Shown piece after piece: positions 45,895 to 54,836 of a stretch of DNA of 64,000 bases. Within the stretch, counting starts at the first letter, position 1, and every line of letters begins with the position of its first letter. The notes beneath the pieces are model-generated. The model had not been told where the DNA came from, made no database searches, and saw only the letters and a list, made by a program, of their open reading frames with translations. The stretch spans positions 124,001-188,000 of the forward strand of contig CAMBMM010000003.1 of NCBI GenBank assembly GCA_945868825.1, read 5' to 3'. The position numbers and the translations under genes were made by a program. This DNA is from Sphingobacterium thalpophilum. GTDB taxonomy: Bacteria; Bacteroidota; Bacteroidia; Sphingobacteriales; Sphingobacteriaceae.

Positions 45895-47622
45895 ATGAAA
45901 AAACTAGTAATCGGTAGTATCCTCTTTTTAAGTGCCTATTTACCTAGTTATGGCCAGTTAACACCTTTCGAACAAAGCACTACTAAAAACGTAAGTGCAA
46001 CGCATGCCCAGGCTATTGCTTTTTACCAAGTATTAGATGCGCAATTTGAAGAACTTAAACTGCTGACTTGTGGTTTAACAGATAGCGGGAAGCCACTTCA
46101 TTTGGCTGTGCTTTCAAAAAGTAAAAATTTCGATCCAGTAGTTTTACGTAAGCAAAATAAACGCATCCTATTAATCAACAACGGCATTCACCCGGGTGAG
46201 CCCGAAGGTATTGACGCCTCGATGATGTTGGTAAGAGATATATTAAAAAACCATTTGCTGCCTGCCGATGTGGTTATTTGTGTGATTCCTCTTTACAATA
46301 TTGATGGAAGTTTAAATCGCTCATCCACTTCTAGAGCTAACCAAAATGGTCCGGAGACCTATGGTTTTCGAGGAAATGCTCAAAACTTAGATTTAAACAG
46401 AGATTTCATTAAAACTGATTCTAAAAATTCGCGATCATTTCAAGAAATTTTTACTACCTGGCAACCCGATATCTTTTTCGATAACCATACCAGCAATGGC
46501 GCCGATTATCAATATGTAATGACCCTTATTGATACCCAACAGGATAAATTAAATTCTACACTTGCCAATTACATGAGCAAACAACTCACACCCGAATTGT
46601 TTAAGCGCATGAAGGCAAGCGGATTTGAAATGACGCCTTATGTAGATCATGTGGGCGAAACTCCCGACTTGGGCATTAAAGCATTTTTAGAGCTCCCTAG
46701 ATTTAGTACAGGTTATGCAGCATTGCATCAAACCATGGGCTATATGCCCGAAACTCATATGCTCAAATCTTTTGCCCAACGGGTGCAGGCTAGCTATCAA
46801 TTAATGAAACACCTGGTAGCGTTTACGCAAGAGCATGCCGCCAAAATTGGCAAAGTAAGGGTGCAAGCTTTGGCTCAAGCAGCCCAACAAAAACAATTTG
46901 CATTAAACTGGAAACTCGATGAAAAACGCGTGGACAGCTTGCGTTTTAAAGGTTTTGAAGCTAATTATAAACCCAGCGAAATTAGCGGTCAAAATAGATT
47001 GTATTACGATAGAACAAAACCTTACGAGAAAACCATTCCTTGGTTTAACCACTACGAAGCTACGCTAACGGTACAGGCTCCTAAAGCTTACATCATTCCG
47101 CAGGCTTGGCAAAAGGTAATTAGTTTGTTGCAGTTAAATGGAGTAAAACTAGAGCGCTTAAAAAAGGATAGTGTATTCCGCCTAGATATGTACACTATTG
47201 TTGATTATAAAACAGGGGCTAAGCCTTACGAAGGTCATTATTTACACAGCCAAGTAACGCTGAAAGCACAAGAGCACACGGTGAAATTTTATGCCGGCGA
47301 TTATGTGGTTCGGGTAAATCAACCTCAAAACAGATATATTGTAGAAACCCTAGAACCCCAAGGTGTGGATTCATTTTTTGCTTGGAATTTCTTTGATAGT
47401 ATTTTGGGTCAAAAGGAATATTTTTCGGCTTATGTGTTTGAAGATACTGGAGCAGAAATTCTGAAAAAAAATCCTGAATTACGGAAACAATTGGAAGAAG
47501 AAAAAGCACAAAATGATGCCTTGGCTAAAAGCGGCTTGGCACAGTTAGATTGGGTATACCGGCATTCCGATTATTTAGAAAAAACGGTTAATCGGTATCC
47601 GGTCGGAAGAATTTTAAATTAA
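45895..47622 (+). CDS. M14-family zinc carboxypeptidase-like protein
   Basis: A 575-residue exported protein (signal peptide MKKLVIGSILFLSAYLPSYG, cleaved before QL). The metal-binding pair is in NNGIHPGEPEG (HxxE), and the Arg/Asn and third ligand region is QNLDLNRDFIKT and FFDNHTSNGADYQY. It belongs to the M14 group that Bacteroidota often export. The C-terminal half (about 330-575) is long, with no recognised motif. It is placed between the M1 peptidase and a rhomboid, making a peptidase cluster. Carboxypeptidase activity is inferred from the family. Confidence 0.88.
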   Translation: MKKLVIGSILFLSAYLPSYGQLTPFEQSTTKNVSATHAQAIAFYQVLDAQFEELKLLTCGLTDSGKPLHLAVLSKSKNFDPVVLRKQNKRILLINNGIHPGEPEGIDASMMLVRDILKNHLLPADVVICVIPLYNIDGSLNRSSTSRANQNGPETYGFRGNAQNLDLNRDFIKTDSKNSRSFQEIFTTWQPDIFFDNHTSNGADYQYVMTLIDTQQDKLNSTLANYMSKQLTPELFKRMKASGFEMTPYVDHVGETPDLGIKAFLELPRFSTGYAALHQTMGYMPETHMLKSFAQRVQASYQLMKHLVAFTQEHAAKIGKVRVQALAQAAQQKQFALNWKLDEKRVDSLRFKGFEANYKPSEISGQNRLYYDRTKPYEKTIPWFNHYEATLTVQAPKAYIIPQAWQKVISLLQLNGVKLERLKKDSVFRLDMYTIVDYKTGAKPYEGHYLHSQVTLKAQEHTVKFYAGDYVVRVNQPQNRYIVETLEPQGVDSFFAWNFFDSILGQKEYFSAYVFEDTGAEILKKNPELRKQLEEEKAQNDALAKSGLAQLDWVYRHSDYLEKTVNRYPVGRILN

Positions 47623-47627
47623 GTACC

Positions 47628-48260
47628 ATGCAAGAATATTTAAGCCAAACCCCAGTAGCCAGCATTATTTTATTGTTTACGGTCATCACAAGTATTTACG
47701 CTTTTTCCAACCACGAGGTTTACGGAAAGTTTATGTTACATCCGTATAGTGTAAGCCGAGGGCAACGGGTGTACTCAGTGTTCACCAGCGGCTTAATTCA
47801 TAAAGATTGGGGGCATTTGCTCGTAAATATGCTCTCTTTTTATTTCTTCGCTTTCCCTTTGGAGCAAACCTTAGCTTCTTTAAGCAGCTTTGGCCATTGG
47901 CAATTTGCAGGCTTGTATGTACTCAGTTTAGTATTGAGCGATTTAGGCTCTATTATAAAACATAAAAATGATTTTTGGTACAATAGTTTAGGCGCATCGG
48001 GGGCGGTATGCGCCATAGTGTTTAGCTATATTTTATTTTATCCGCTTACCAAAATGATGATTTTCCCATTGCCTATTCCCATTCCGGCAGTGTTGTATGG
48101 TTTCTTGTTTTTGGGCTATTGCTGGTATGCCTCTCGGAATTCAAGTGATCATATAAATCACGATGCGCATTTTTACGGGGCCTTGGCAGGGGTTAGTATT
48201 ACGGTTTTGTATCACCCAGATATTGTACCCTACTTTTTGGGCCAACTGTTGGGGAGGTAA
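47628..48260 (+). CDS. Rhomboid-family intramembrane serine protease
   Basis: A 210-residue membrane protein of six segments. The catalytic Ser is in SLGASGAVCAIVFS (GxSG), the catalytic His in NHDAHFYGALAGV, and HLLVNMLSFYFF is the family HN motif in helix 2. These cleave membrane proteins within the bilayer. The start MQEYLSQTPVASII is 5 bp after the M14 stop, so the two are coupled. Its stop is exactly adjacent to the stop of the gene on the other strand (TAATTA). Confidence 0.92.
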   Translation: MQEYLSQTPVASIILLFTVITSIYAFSNHEVYGKFMLHPYSVSRGQRVYSVFTSGLIHKDWGHLLVNMLSFYFFAFPLEQTLASLSSFGHWQFAGLYVLSLVLSDLGSIIKHKNDFWYNSLGASGAVCAIVFSYILFYPLTKMMIFPLPIPIPAVLYGFLFLGYCWYASRNSSDHINHDAHFYGALAGVSITVLYHPDIVPYFLGQLLGR

Positions 48261-49238
48261 TTAATGGAGCGGCTGCTGTTGAAAGGCGCCAGTTTCATCC
48301 ATTAAAAAACTCATCGGCTTTTCCGGATCTTTAATAATTTCGAGAAGGGTAAAACCCCAAGGTTTCCAGAAATTTTCGAGTACTTGTCCGTAGGTTTTTA
48401 CGTCCCAAACATCAAAAATGGGTTTACTGCTGATACCTTGCAAAGGCATTGCCTCAATAAATATGGTTTCGGGAGTTGGCAGTACGGCATATTCGGGTAG
48501 GCGATTAAATAAATAGGCTGAATAGAAAAAACGAGCACAGAGTTCTTCAAACTGAGCAGGGCTTAACCTTTTCTCATTACAAATTTCCAATATTTCGTGA
48601 TGGTAAGCCGCATTGGTACCGTTATCTTGCAAGGAAGCAATTATACCAAAATCGTGTGCACGGAGGCTAAAACTGAGGGTATTTAGCTCGTCGCGGTAGC
48701 TAAAAAAATCGTCTTCTTGTGCCAACTTAAACACCTTAATGCTCCAAGGTGTAGGTTCTTCGAAGCCAATAGGTTGAATGAGCGATTGCAACATAAGGTG
48801 CAAGTTCCCGAACTTATGCGACATGGCTTGCGATAGCGAAAAGGGTTCGCCAAGGGTTCTTTGTTGACGAATGCCTTGTTTAATTTCGTGGTAAATAATA
48901 CCGTAAAGCAACTTCGAAATCCATTGGAAAAGACGAAGATCTGGTACCTCTTTCACTAGCGCATATCCTCCTAAAAAAGCTGCTTGTATTTCGGCTTCTA
49001 GCGGTGCTATAGCTTCTTCATACACTGCGCTACTGCAAGGAACCTTGAGGTCTTTGTAGGTAACCATGCTTTCATCCAATAATTTAAACGGACGATCTTC
49101 CAAACCAAAGGCTTGCAAAAACCAAGGAGCAAATACACCTATTTCTTCTTCGGTAGACGAAAGCGACTGCCCACTTAAAAAACAGTGCTTTGTATCAAAT
49201 TGCAGGGTTTTAAAGGGGTGGTATAAACTATCCTGCAT
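48261..49238 (-). CDS. Protein of unknown function (325 aa)
   Basis: The 325-residue product has no signal peptide or membrane segment and no motif I recognise. It contains several aromatic/proline-rich patches (PFGFEEPTPWSIKVFKLAQ-like sequence) and ends with a QQQPLH tail. It appears soluble and acidic. It converges exactly with the rhomboid gene and is 3 bp downstream of the SPFH gene on the same strand, so the SPFH and unknown genes form a transcription unit. Role unknown. Confidence 0.78.
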   Translation of the reverse strand: MQDSLYHPFKTLQFDTKHCFLSGQSLSSTEEEIGVFAPWFLQAFGLEDRPFKLLDESMVTYKDLKVPCSSAVYEEAIAPLEAEIQAAFLGGYALVKEVPDLRLFQWISKLLYGIIYHEIKQGIRQQRTLGEPFSLSQAMSHKFGNLHLMLQSLIQPIGFEEPTPWSIKVFKLAQEDDFFSYRDELNTLSFSLRAHDFGIIASLQDNGTNAAYHHEILEICNEKRLSPAQFEELCARFFYSAYLFNRLPEYAVLPTPETIFIEAMPLQGISSKPIFDVWDVKTYGQVLENFWKPWGFTLLEIIKDPEKPMSFLMDETGAFQQQPLH

Positions 49239-49241
49239 GCA

Positions 49242-50147
49242 TTAGTTATTCCCAATAATCACCGGCGTCCCTTTGCTATTTCCCATAATAATGATTTTGG
49301 TATTGGGCGATAAGGCAATTTCTTTTTGTGCTTTTATGGCTTCGTACTGCAGTTGTTTGTCGCTTAGGCCAGTAGATAAAATACGTTGGTAATCGGCAAT
49401 ACCTTGTGCTTCCACTCGTTTACGCTCTGCTTCTTGGCGTTCTTTTTGCAAAACAAAGGTCATTTTTTGCGCATCCTGCTCGGCATTAATTTTAGACTCA
49501 ATACTTTTCTTTACCGATTCGGGTAAGGTGATATTGCGGACTAATAATTGCTCTAAAACTAAACCACGTTTAGCAAAACTTTCGTTAATGGTTTTAAAAA
49601 TTTTATCCTGAAATTCCTGACGTTTGGTAGAATACAAAGCCACTGCTTCGTAATATACCGCATTATCGCGAATGGCGGTGCGGGAAATTGGACGAACAAT
49701 TTTATCCAAATAATCGTTACCAATCTCTTTTAAAATACGTGGTGCTTCGGTAGCTCTAACTTTAAATAAAACAGAAAGATCAATGGTTACTTCCAATCCA
49801 TCAGAAGACAATACTCGTATGGCATCGTCGCCAGCTTTAGTTCCTTCATCATGAATGCCCGACATGGTATAGTTCTGTGTTTTGGTATCAAAGTTGGTTA
49901 CCTCTACCAAAGGATTGACCACGTTTAATCCACTGTATAATACATCGTTTTCTACCTTACCAAATAAGGTTTTCACACCTACTTGGCCGGCATCAATAAC
50001 CTTAAACATAGATACAGAAGCACCTAAAAGGAGTAGTAAAACACCTGCAATGCGTAGCGGATTGCTAAATTTTTGAATAGGATTATCTGCACGAGACAAT
50101 TGGAAACCTACGATTAAGGCAACAAGGCCTAAAATGAGTAAAAACAT
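49242..50147 (-). CDS. SPFH/prohibitin-family membrane protein
   Basis: A 301-residue protein with two short N-terminal membrane helices (about 1-16 and 30-50), then an SPFH (band 7) domain (about 52-235; IDAGQVGVKTLFGKVENDVL, SSDGLEVTIDLSVLFKV) and a coiled-coil tail with AEQDAQKMTFVLQKERQEAERKRVEAQGIADYQ. Prohibitin-like proteins form large rings that regulate membrane proteases such as FtsH; the role here is by analogy only. Gene order SPFH-unknown (3 bp) suggests joint function. Confidence 0.9.
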   Translation of the reverse strand: MFLLILGLVALIVGFQLSRADNPIQKFSNPLRIAGVLLLLLGASVSMFKVIDAGQVGVKTLFGKVENDVLYSGLNVVNPLVEVTNFDTKTQNYTMSGIHDEGTKAGDDAIRVLSSDGLEVTIDLSVLFKVRATEAPRILKEIGNDYLDKIVRPISRTAIRDNAVYYEAVALYSTKRQEFQDKIFKTINESFAKRGLVLEQLLVRNITLPESVKKSIESKINAEQDAQKMTFVLQKERQEAERKRVEAQGIADYQRILSTGLSDKQLQYEAIKAQKEIALSPNTKIIIMGNSKGTPVIIGNN

Positions 50148-50168
50148 TTTTTTTAGTTTAAGTGAAAT

Positions 50169-50357
50169 TTAATCTTTTTTTGAGAGGCTTTTTACGTTTT
50201 TCAATAACCTGGCTTTTAAAAAAATAAGTAAGGCTAGAGAAAAAATTGCTGCCACCGTAATACCGTAATCTTGTCCCTTAGCCGCCCAATAGGTGCTAAG
50301 CGTGAGTACCATAATGCCAATATTTAACAATACGTTGAGTAAAACTTTGTAAATCAT
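50169..50357 (-). CDS. Small membrane protein downstream of rhodanese
   Basis: A 62-residue protein from the ATG at 50357 (MIYKVLLNVLLNIGIMVLTL), with two hydrophobic helices (about 5-23 and 30-46) and a basic tail ending KNVKSLSKKD. The frame is open upstream to 50405, but that start overlaps the rhodanese gene and gives no extra family match. Its ATG sits 1-2 bp after the rhodanese stop (50359), so the two are translationally coupled. No known domain that I recognise. Confidence 0.75.
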   Translation of the reverse strand: MIYKVLLNVLLNIGIMVLTLSTYWAAKGQDYGITVAAIFSLALLIFLKARLLKNVKSLSKKD

Positions 50358-50358
50358 A

Positions 50359-50673
50359 TTAGTATACCGGTATGTTAGGGTCAATTTCTTGAGCCCAAGC
50401 AACAATGCCTCCTTTTAAATTGTACAATTGGGTAAATCCTTGTGCCTCTAATTGCATAACGGCAGCCGCACTGCGTGCGCCACTGCGGCAATGTATAATT
50501 ACGGGTTTATCGGTGGCAATTTTCCCTACTTCTAAAAGCAGTCCGCCCAACGGAATATTTTCGCCGTTTAGGTTAGATACTTCATATTCAAACTCTTCCC
50601 GAACATCTATTAGCTGAAAATCTTCTTGCTTATCTAATTTACGCTTAAGTTCTTTTACAGTAATTTCTTTCAT
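50359..50673 (-). CDS. Rhodanese-like sulfurtransferase
   Basis: A 104-residue single rhodanese domain. It begins MKEITVKELKRKLDKQEDFQ, has LIDVREEFEY (the CDC25-like/rhodanese motif) and the active-site loop HCRSGARSAAAV with Cys62. It could transfer sulfane sulfur or, as a member of the GlpE group, detoxify; the partner is not identifiable. Divergent from the marR promoter. The 57 bp to the marR operator holds no other gene. Confidence 0.92.
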   Translation of the reverse strand: MKEITVKELKRKLDKQEDFQLIDVREEFEYEVSNLNGENIPLGGLLLEVGKIATDKPVIIHCRSGARSAAAVMQLEAQGFTQLYNLKGGIVAWAQEIDPNIPVY

Positions 50674-50730
50674 ACGTATGCCTTTCTTAACAAAGGTATC
50701 AAATACTCAACAATAAAATTTAAAAAATCA

Positions 50731-50788
50731 ATTACTATGCTTGCATATCAATTTTGAAATCTTATATTTGTTATGCAAGCATAGTAAT
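50731..50788 (+). promoter_or_regulatory. marR promoter with paired 17-bp inverted-repeat operators
   Basis: ATTACTATGCTTGCATA at 50731-50747 and its exact complement TATGCAAGCATAGTAAT at 50772-50788 are 24 bp apart; each half contains its own palindrome TATGC-nn-GCATA. Between and overlapping them lie CTTG at 50740-50743, 19 bp, and TATATTTG at 50763-50770, a full Bacteroidota promoter. The -33 element is inside the left operator and the expected start (about 50777) inside the right, so a bound dimer at either would block transcription. The marR ATG is only 4 bp beyond. This strongly suggests autorepression. Confidence 0.8.
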
Positions 50789-50791
50789 AAG

Positions 50792-51232
50792 ATGAAACCA
50801 GAAGATACCGTTGATTATTTTTTAAAGGTGGTTTGGCAAAATGTAGCCAACACCTACAACCAAATTGCTTCGGGTTTTGGCATTACACAAGCTTTGGGCT
50901 ATGCCCTTATTAATATCCACGATGAGGGTACGGCAGTTTCTCAAATTGCTAGTTTGTTGGGCGTAAAATCCACCAGCTTATCGCGAATGTTAAATAACAT
51001 GGAGGGCTTGGGTTTAATTTACCGCAAGGTTTCGCCAGAAGATAAACGTTCGGTAAAAATTTACCTCACCGATTTTGGTAAAGAGCAGCGCAAAAAAGCC
51101 AAAGAAGTAGTGCGTAAGTTTAACGACTATTTAAACATCCATTTAGAACAAAAAGAGCGTCAGCAATTAATTGCGGCCTTACAAAAAATAAACCAGCTCA
51201 CGCTGGCCTATCACCCTACATCTGGACTATGA
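50792..51232 (+). CDS. MarR-family transcriptional regulator of the beta-oxidation operon
   Basis: A 146-residue winged-helix repressor from the ATG at 50792; an open frame to 50741 crosses the promoter and is not used. The recognition region is GTAVSQIASLLGVKSTSLSR with the wing GLIYRKVSPEDKRSVKIYLT, typical MarR. It probably binds the TATGCnnGCATA sites just upstream and responds to a fatty acyl-CoA or related ligand (inference from the operon). Its stop overlaps the next start by 4 bp (ATGA). Confidence 0.92.
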   Translation: MKPEDTVDYFLKVVWQNVANTYNQIASGFGITQALGYALINIHDEGTAVSQIASLLGVKSTSLSRMLNNMEGLGLIYRKVSPEDKRSVKIYLTDFGKEQRKKAKEVVRKFNDYLNIHLEQKERQQLIAALQKINQLTLAYHPTSGL

Positions 51233-53634
51233 AAAGAAGTATTAAAAAAGTAGCCGTATTGGGCTCGGGAATTATGGGTTCTCGTATTGCCTGTCATTTT
51301 GCCAATATTGGCTTAGAAGTGTTGTTGTTAGATATCGCTCCCAAAGAGCTTACGCCCGAAGAACAAGCCAAAGGCCTTACGTTGGAGCATCCGGCTCTGC
51401 GCAATAAAATTGTAAATGCGGCTTTAGAAACAGCAGTAAAATCTAACCCATCGCCCATTTTTACCAAGCGTAGCCTTAGCCGAATTAGCACCGGTAATTT
51501 TACCGATAACATGAAAGATATTGCTGCCTGCGATTGGACGATTGAAGTGGTGGTAGAAAACCTAGATATTAAGAAAAAGGTATACGAGCAGGTAGAACAA
51601 TTCCGCAAGCCAGGTACCTTAATTACCTCCAACACCTCGGGTATTCCCATTCATTTAATGGCCGAAGGACGTTCAGAAGATTTTCAGAAACATTTCTGCG
51701 GAACTCACTTTTTCAATCCGCCAAGGTATTTACGCCTGCTAGAAATTATTCCAACACCCCATACCGATCCGGAAATTGTAGATTTTCTGATGCATTACGG
51801 CGATCAGTTTTTGGGTAAAACTACCGTGTTGTGTAAAGATACCCCGGCCTTTATTGCCAACAGAGTGGGCGTTTATTCCATCATGTCTTTATTGCATTTG
51901 GTGGAAAAAATGGATTTAACAGTAGAAGAGGTTGATAAATATACCGGCCCGGTATTGGGTCGCCCGAAATCGGCAACTTTTCGCACTACCGATGTGGTGG
52001 GATTAGATACCATGATTAACGTAGCCAATGGGTTATACCAAAACGTACCCAACGATAAAGCACATTCCCTTTTTCAATTACCGGGCTATGTATTAAAAAT
52101 GAAAGAAAACAATTGGTTGGGCGATAAAACCAAGCAAGGATTTTATAAAAAAGTAAAAGGCGAAAACGGCAAAAGCGAAATTTTAGCCCTCGATTTAAAA
52201 ACACTCGAATACCGTCCGCAAGAAAAAATAAAATCGGCTACACTCGATGGTTTAAAATTAATTGATAACCTCCGCGATCGGATGAAGGCCTATGCGAAAG
52301 GTACCGACCGAGCCGGTGAATTCTTTAGAACCGCCTTCTTTGGCTTATTCGAATACGTATCCGATCGTATTCCCGAAATTTCTGACGAATTGTACCGCAT
52401 AGACGACGCCATGCGTGCAGGCTTTGGCTGGGAACTTGGTCCATTTGAAGTGTGGGATGCCATTGGCATTAGCGAAGCACTTGCCGGAATGAAAGCCCTA
52501 GGCAACGAAGCAGCCCCATGGGTACACGAAATACTAGCTGCCGGACATAACTCATTTTACAAGATAGAAGATGGTGTAAAAAAATACTACGATATTCCGA
52601 GCAAAAGCTACAAAGCCATACCAGGTACCGATGCCTTTATTATTTTAGATAATATTCGGGCTAGCAATACCATTTGGAAAAATAGCGGTACCACCATCAC
52701 CGATTTAGGCGATGGCATCATCAACTTAGAATTTCATACCAAAATGAATACCATTGGTGGTGATGTGATTCAAGGTATAAACAAAGCCATTGATTTGGCC
52801 GAAAAAGATTTCCGCGGATTGGTTATCGGAAACGATGGAGCCAATTTTTCGGCTGGTGCCAATATCGGGATGATTTTTATGGCTGCCATTGAGCAAGAGT
52901 GGGATGAAATTAACATGGCCATTCGGGCTTTTCAAAATACCTCCATGCGCTTGCGCTACTCGAGTATTCCGGTGGTATTGGCTCCTCACAATTTAACTCT
53001 AGGTGGCTGTTGCGAATTTGCTTTACACGCCGATCACGTCCAAATTAATGCCGAAACCTATATGGGCTTGGTAGAATTTGGCGTAGGCTTAATTCCTGGA
53101 GGAGGAGGCACCAAAGAATTTGCCTTACGAGTTTCCGACGAATTGAAAGATGGCCAAATAGATCAAAATGTATTAAAAGATCGCTTTTTAACAATTGCCA
53201 TGGCCAAGGTTTCTACCTCGGGTGCCGAGGCAGCTGATTTGGGTTATTTACAAGTGGGTAAATACAGTATCACCATGAACCGCAGTCGTTTAATAGCCGA
53301 TGCAAAAGCTAAAGCCTTGGAGCTTGCCGATGCCGGATATACACAACCGGTACGCCGTACAGATATTAAAGTATTGGGCAAATCGGGTTTGGGCATTGTT
53401 TACGCAGGTGCCAACTCTATGTTTGCCGGAAATTACATTTCGGAACACGATAAAAAAATCTCCGAAAAATTAGGATACGTGATGTGTGGTGGCGATTTAT
53501 CTGCTCCAAGCATCGTAAGCGAACAGTATTTGCTCGATTTAGAGCGTGAAGCTTTTTTATCGCTGTGCGGAGAAAAGAAAACCTTAGAACGTATTCAAAG
53601 TATCATTACCAAGGGTAAACCATTAAGAAATTAA
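51229..53634 (+). CDS. 3-hydroxyacyl-CoA dehydrogenase / enoyl-CoA hydratase fusion (FadB/FadJ-like)
   Basis: An 801-residue bifunctional beta-oxidation enzyme. The N-terminal NAD-dependent dehydrogenase has the dinucleotide motif VLGSGIMGSRIACHFANIGL (about 10-30), FCGTHFFNPPRYLRLLEIIP and the second dehydrogenase domain with GFGWELGPFEVWDAIG (about 400). The C-terminal crotonase domain (about 490-700) has NDGANFSAGANI and GLIPGGGGTKEFAL. The order (dehydrogenase first, hydratase last) is the reverse of E. coli FadB and typical of this Bacteroidota/Actinobacteria type. It is in an operon marR-fadB-fadA-fadE. Confidence 0.93.
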   Translation: MKRSIKKVAVLGSGIMGSRIACHFANIGLEVLLLDIAPKELTPEEQAKGLTLEHPALRNKIVNAALETAVKSNPSPIFTKRSLSRISTGNFTDNMKDIAACDWTIEVVVENLDIKKKVYEQVEQFRKPGTLITSNTSGIPIHLMAEGRSEDFQKHFCGTHFFNPPRYLRLLEIIPTPHTDPEIVDFLMHYGDQFLGKTTVLCKDTPAFIANRVGVYSIMSLLHLVEKMDLTVEEVDKYTGPVLGRPKSATFRTTDVVGLDTMINVANGLYQNVPNDKAHSLFQLPGYVLKMKENNWLGDKTKQGFYKKVKGENGKSEILALDLKTLEYRPQEKIKSATLDGLKLIDNLRDRMKAYAKGTDRAGEFFRTAFFGLFEYVSDRIPEISDELYRIDDAMRAGFGWELGPFEVWDAIGISEALAGMKALGNEAAPWVHEILAAGHNSFYKIEDGVKKYYDIPSKSYKAIPGTDAFIILDNIRASNTIWKNSGTTITDLGDGIINLEFHTKMNTIGGDVIQGINKAIDLAEKDFRGLVIGNDGANFSAGANIGMIFMAAIEQEWDEINMAIRAFQNTSMRLRYSSIPVVLAPHNLTLGGCCEFALHADHVQINAETYMGLVEFGVGLIPGGGGTKEFALRVSDELKDGQIDQNVLKDRFLTIAMAKVSTSGAEAADLGYLQVGKYSITMNRSRLIADAKAKALELADAGYTQPVRRTDIKVLGKSGLGIVYAGANSMFAGNYISEHDKKISEKLGYVMCGGDLSAPSIVSEQYLLDLEREAFLSLCGEKKTLERIQSIITKGKPLRN

Positions 53635-53646
53635 AAAACGAGAATC

Positions 53647-54825
53647 ATGCAAGAAGCATATATCATAGCAGGATACCGTACCGCGGTGGGCAAAGCCCCA
53701 AAAGGAGTTTTCCGTTTTACTAGGGCCGATGAATTGGCTGCCGAAGTGGTAAAAGCCCTCGTGGCCTCGGTGCCTAATTTAGATAAAGATCAAATAGACG
53801 ACGTGATTGTGGGCAATGCCACTCCCGAGGCCGAGCAGGGCTTAAACATTGCTCGTATGGTTTCGCTAATGGGTTTAAATACCGATAAGGTTCCTGGGGT
53901 AACCATGAATCGCTATTGCGCCTCCGGCTTAGAAACCATTGCTACGGCCGTGGCGAAAATTCGTTCGGGTATGGCCAATTGTATTGTGGCCGGTGGAGTT
54001 GAAGTGATGTCGGGTATGCCCTTTGGTGGTTGGAAATTAGTACCCAACCCTGAAGTTGCCAAAGCCCACCCCGAATGGTATTGGGGTATGGGTTTAACTG
54101 CCGAGGCTGTAGCCAACGATTATAAAGTGAGTAGAGAAGCACAAGATGAATTTGCTTTCAATTCTCACCAAAAAGCAATTAAAGGTTTAGAAAGCGGACG
54201 TTTAAAAGCTGGGGTGTTGCCCATCAGCGTTACCGAGAATTATGTGGATGCCAATCTGAAAAAGAAAACTCGAGACTATATCGTTGATATCGACGAAGGT
54301 CCGAGATCGGATACGAGTATTGAAAAATTAGCCAAACTAAAGCCGGTTTTTTCGGCCAATGGAAGCATTACGGCGGGTAATTCTTCGCAAACATCCGATG
54401 GTGCTGCCTTTGTATTGGTAGTTTCGGAGAGCATGCTAAAGCAATTAAACGTACAGCCAATTGCTCGGTTGGTTAGTTATGGTGTTGCAGGCGTTCCTCC
54501 TCGAATTATGGGTATTGGTCCGATTGAAGCCATTCCTTTGGCTTTGAAAAAAGCAGGTATGAAACAAGATCAATTGGATTTAATTGAATTGAATGAGGCC
54601 TTTGCCTCCCAATCTTTAGCCATTATAAACACTTTAGGTTTAAATACCGATATCGTGAATGTGAATGGTGGAGCCATTGCCTTAGGGCACCCATTGGGTT
54701 GTACAGGCGCCAAATTAACCGTACAAGTACTTAACGAACTAAAAGCAAGAAATAAAAAATATGGCATGGTAACTATGTGTGTAGGTACCGGCCAAGGAGC
54801 AGCAGGCATTTTTGAACTGCTATAA
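53647..54825 (+). CDS. fadA: Acetyl-CoA acyltransferase (3-ketoacyl-CoA thiolase)
   Basis: Thiolase of 392 residues that cleaves 3-ketoacyl-CoA with CoA in the last beta-oxidation step. The acyl-accepting Cys is in [16 protein letters not shown] (about 91); the base motifs are [15 protein letters not shown] (His) and [10 protein letters not shown] (second Cys). It is 12 bp after the bifunctional enzyme and 11 bp before the acyl-CoA dehydrogenase. The family also includes biosynthetic acetoacetyl-CoA thiolases, but the operon points to degradation. Confidence 0.95.
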   Translation: MQEAYIIAGYRTAVGKAPKGVFRFTRADELAAEVVKALVASVPNLDKDQIDDVIVGNATPEAEQGLNIARMVSLMGLNTDKVPGVTMNRYCASGLETIATAVAKIRSGMANCIVAGGVEVMSGMPFGGWKLVPNPEVAKAHPEWYWGMGLTAEAVANDYKVSREAQDEFAFNSHQKAIKGLESGRLKAGVLPISVTENYVDANLKKKTRDYIVDIDEGPRSDTSIEKLAKLKPVFSANGSITAGNSSQTSDGAAFVLVVSESMLKQLNVQPIARLVSYGVAGVPPRIMGIGPIEAIPLALKKAGMKQDQLDLIELNEAFASQSLAIINTLGLNTDIVNVNGGAIALGHPLGCTGAKLTVQVLNELKARNKKYGMVTMCVGTGQGAAGIFELL

Positions 54826-54836
54826 ATCAACATATC

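Noticed and set aside
51294-51650. 118-codon minus-strand frame inside the fadB-like gene
   Set aside because: It lies antisense to the conserved dehydrogenase domain, which has clear motifs; no independent support.
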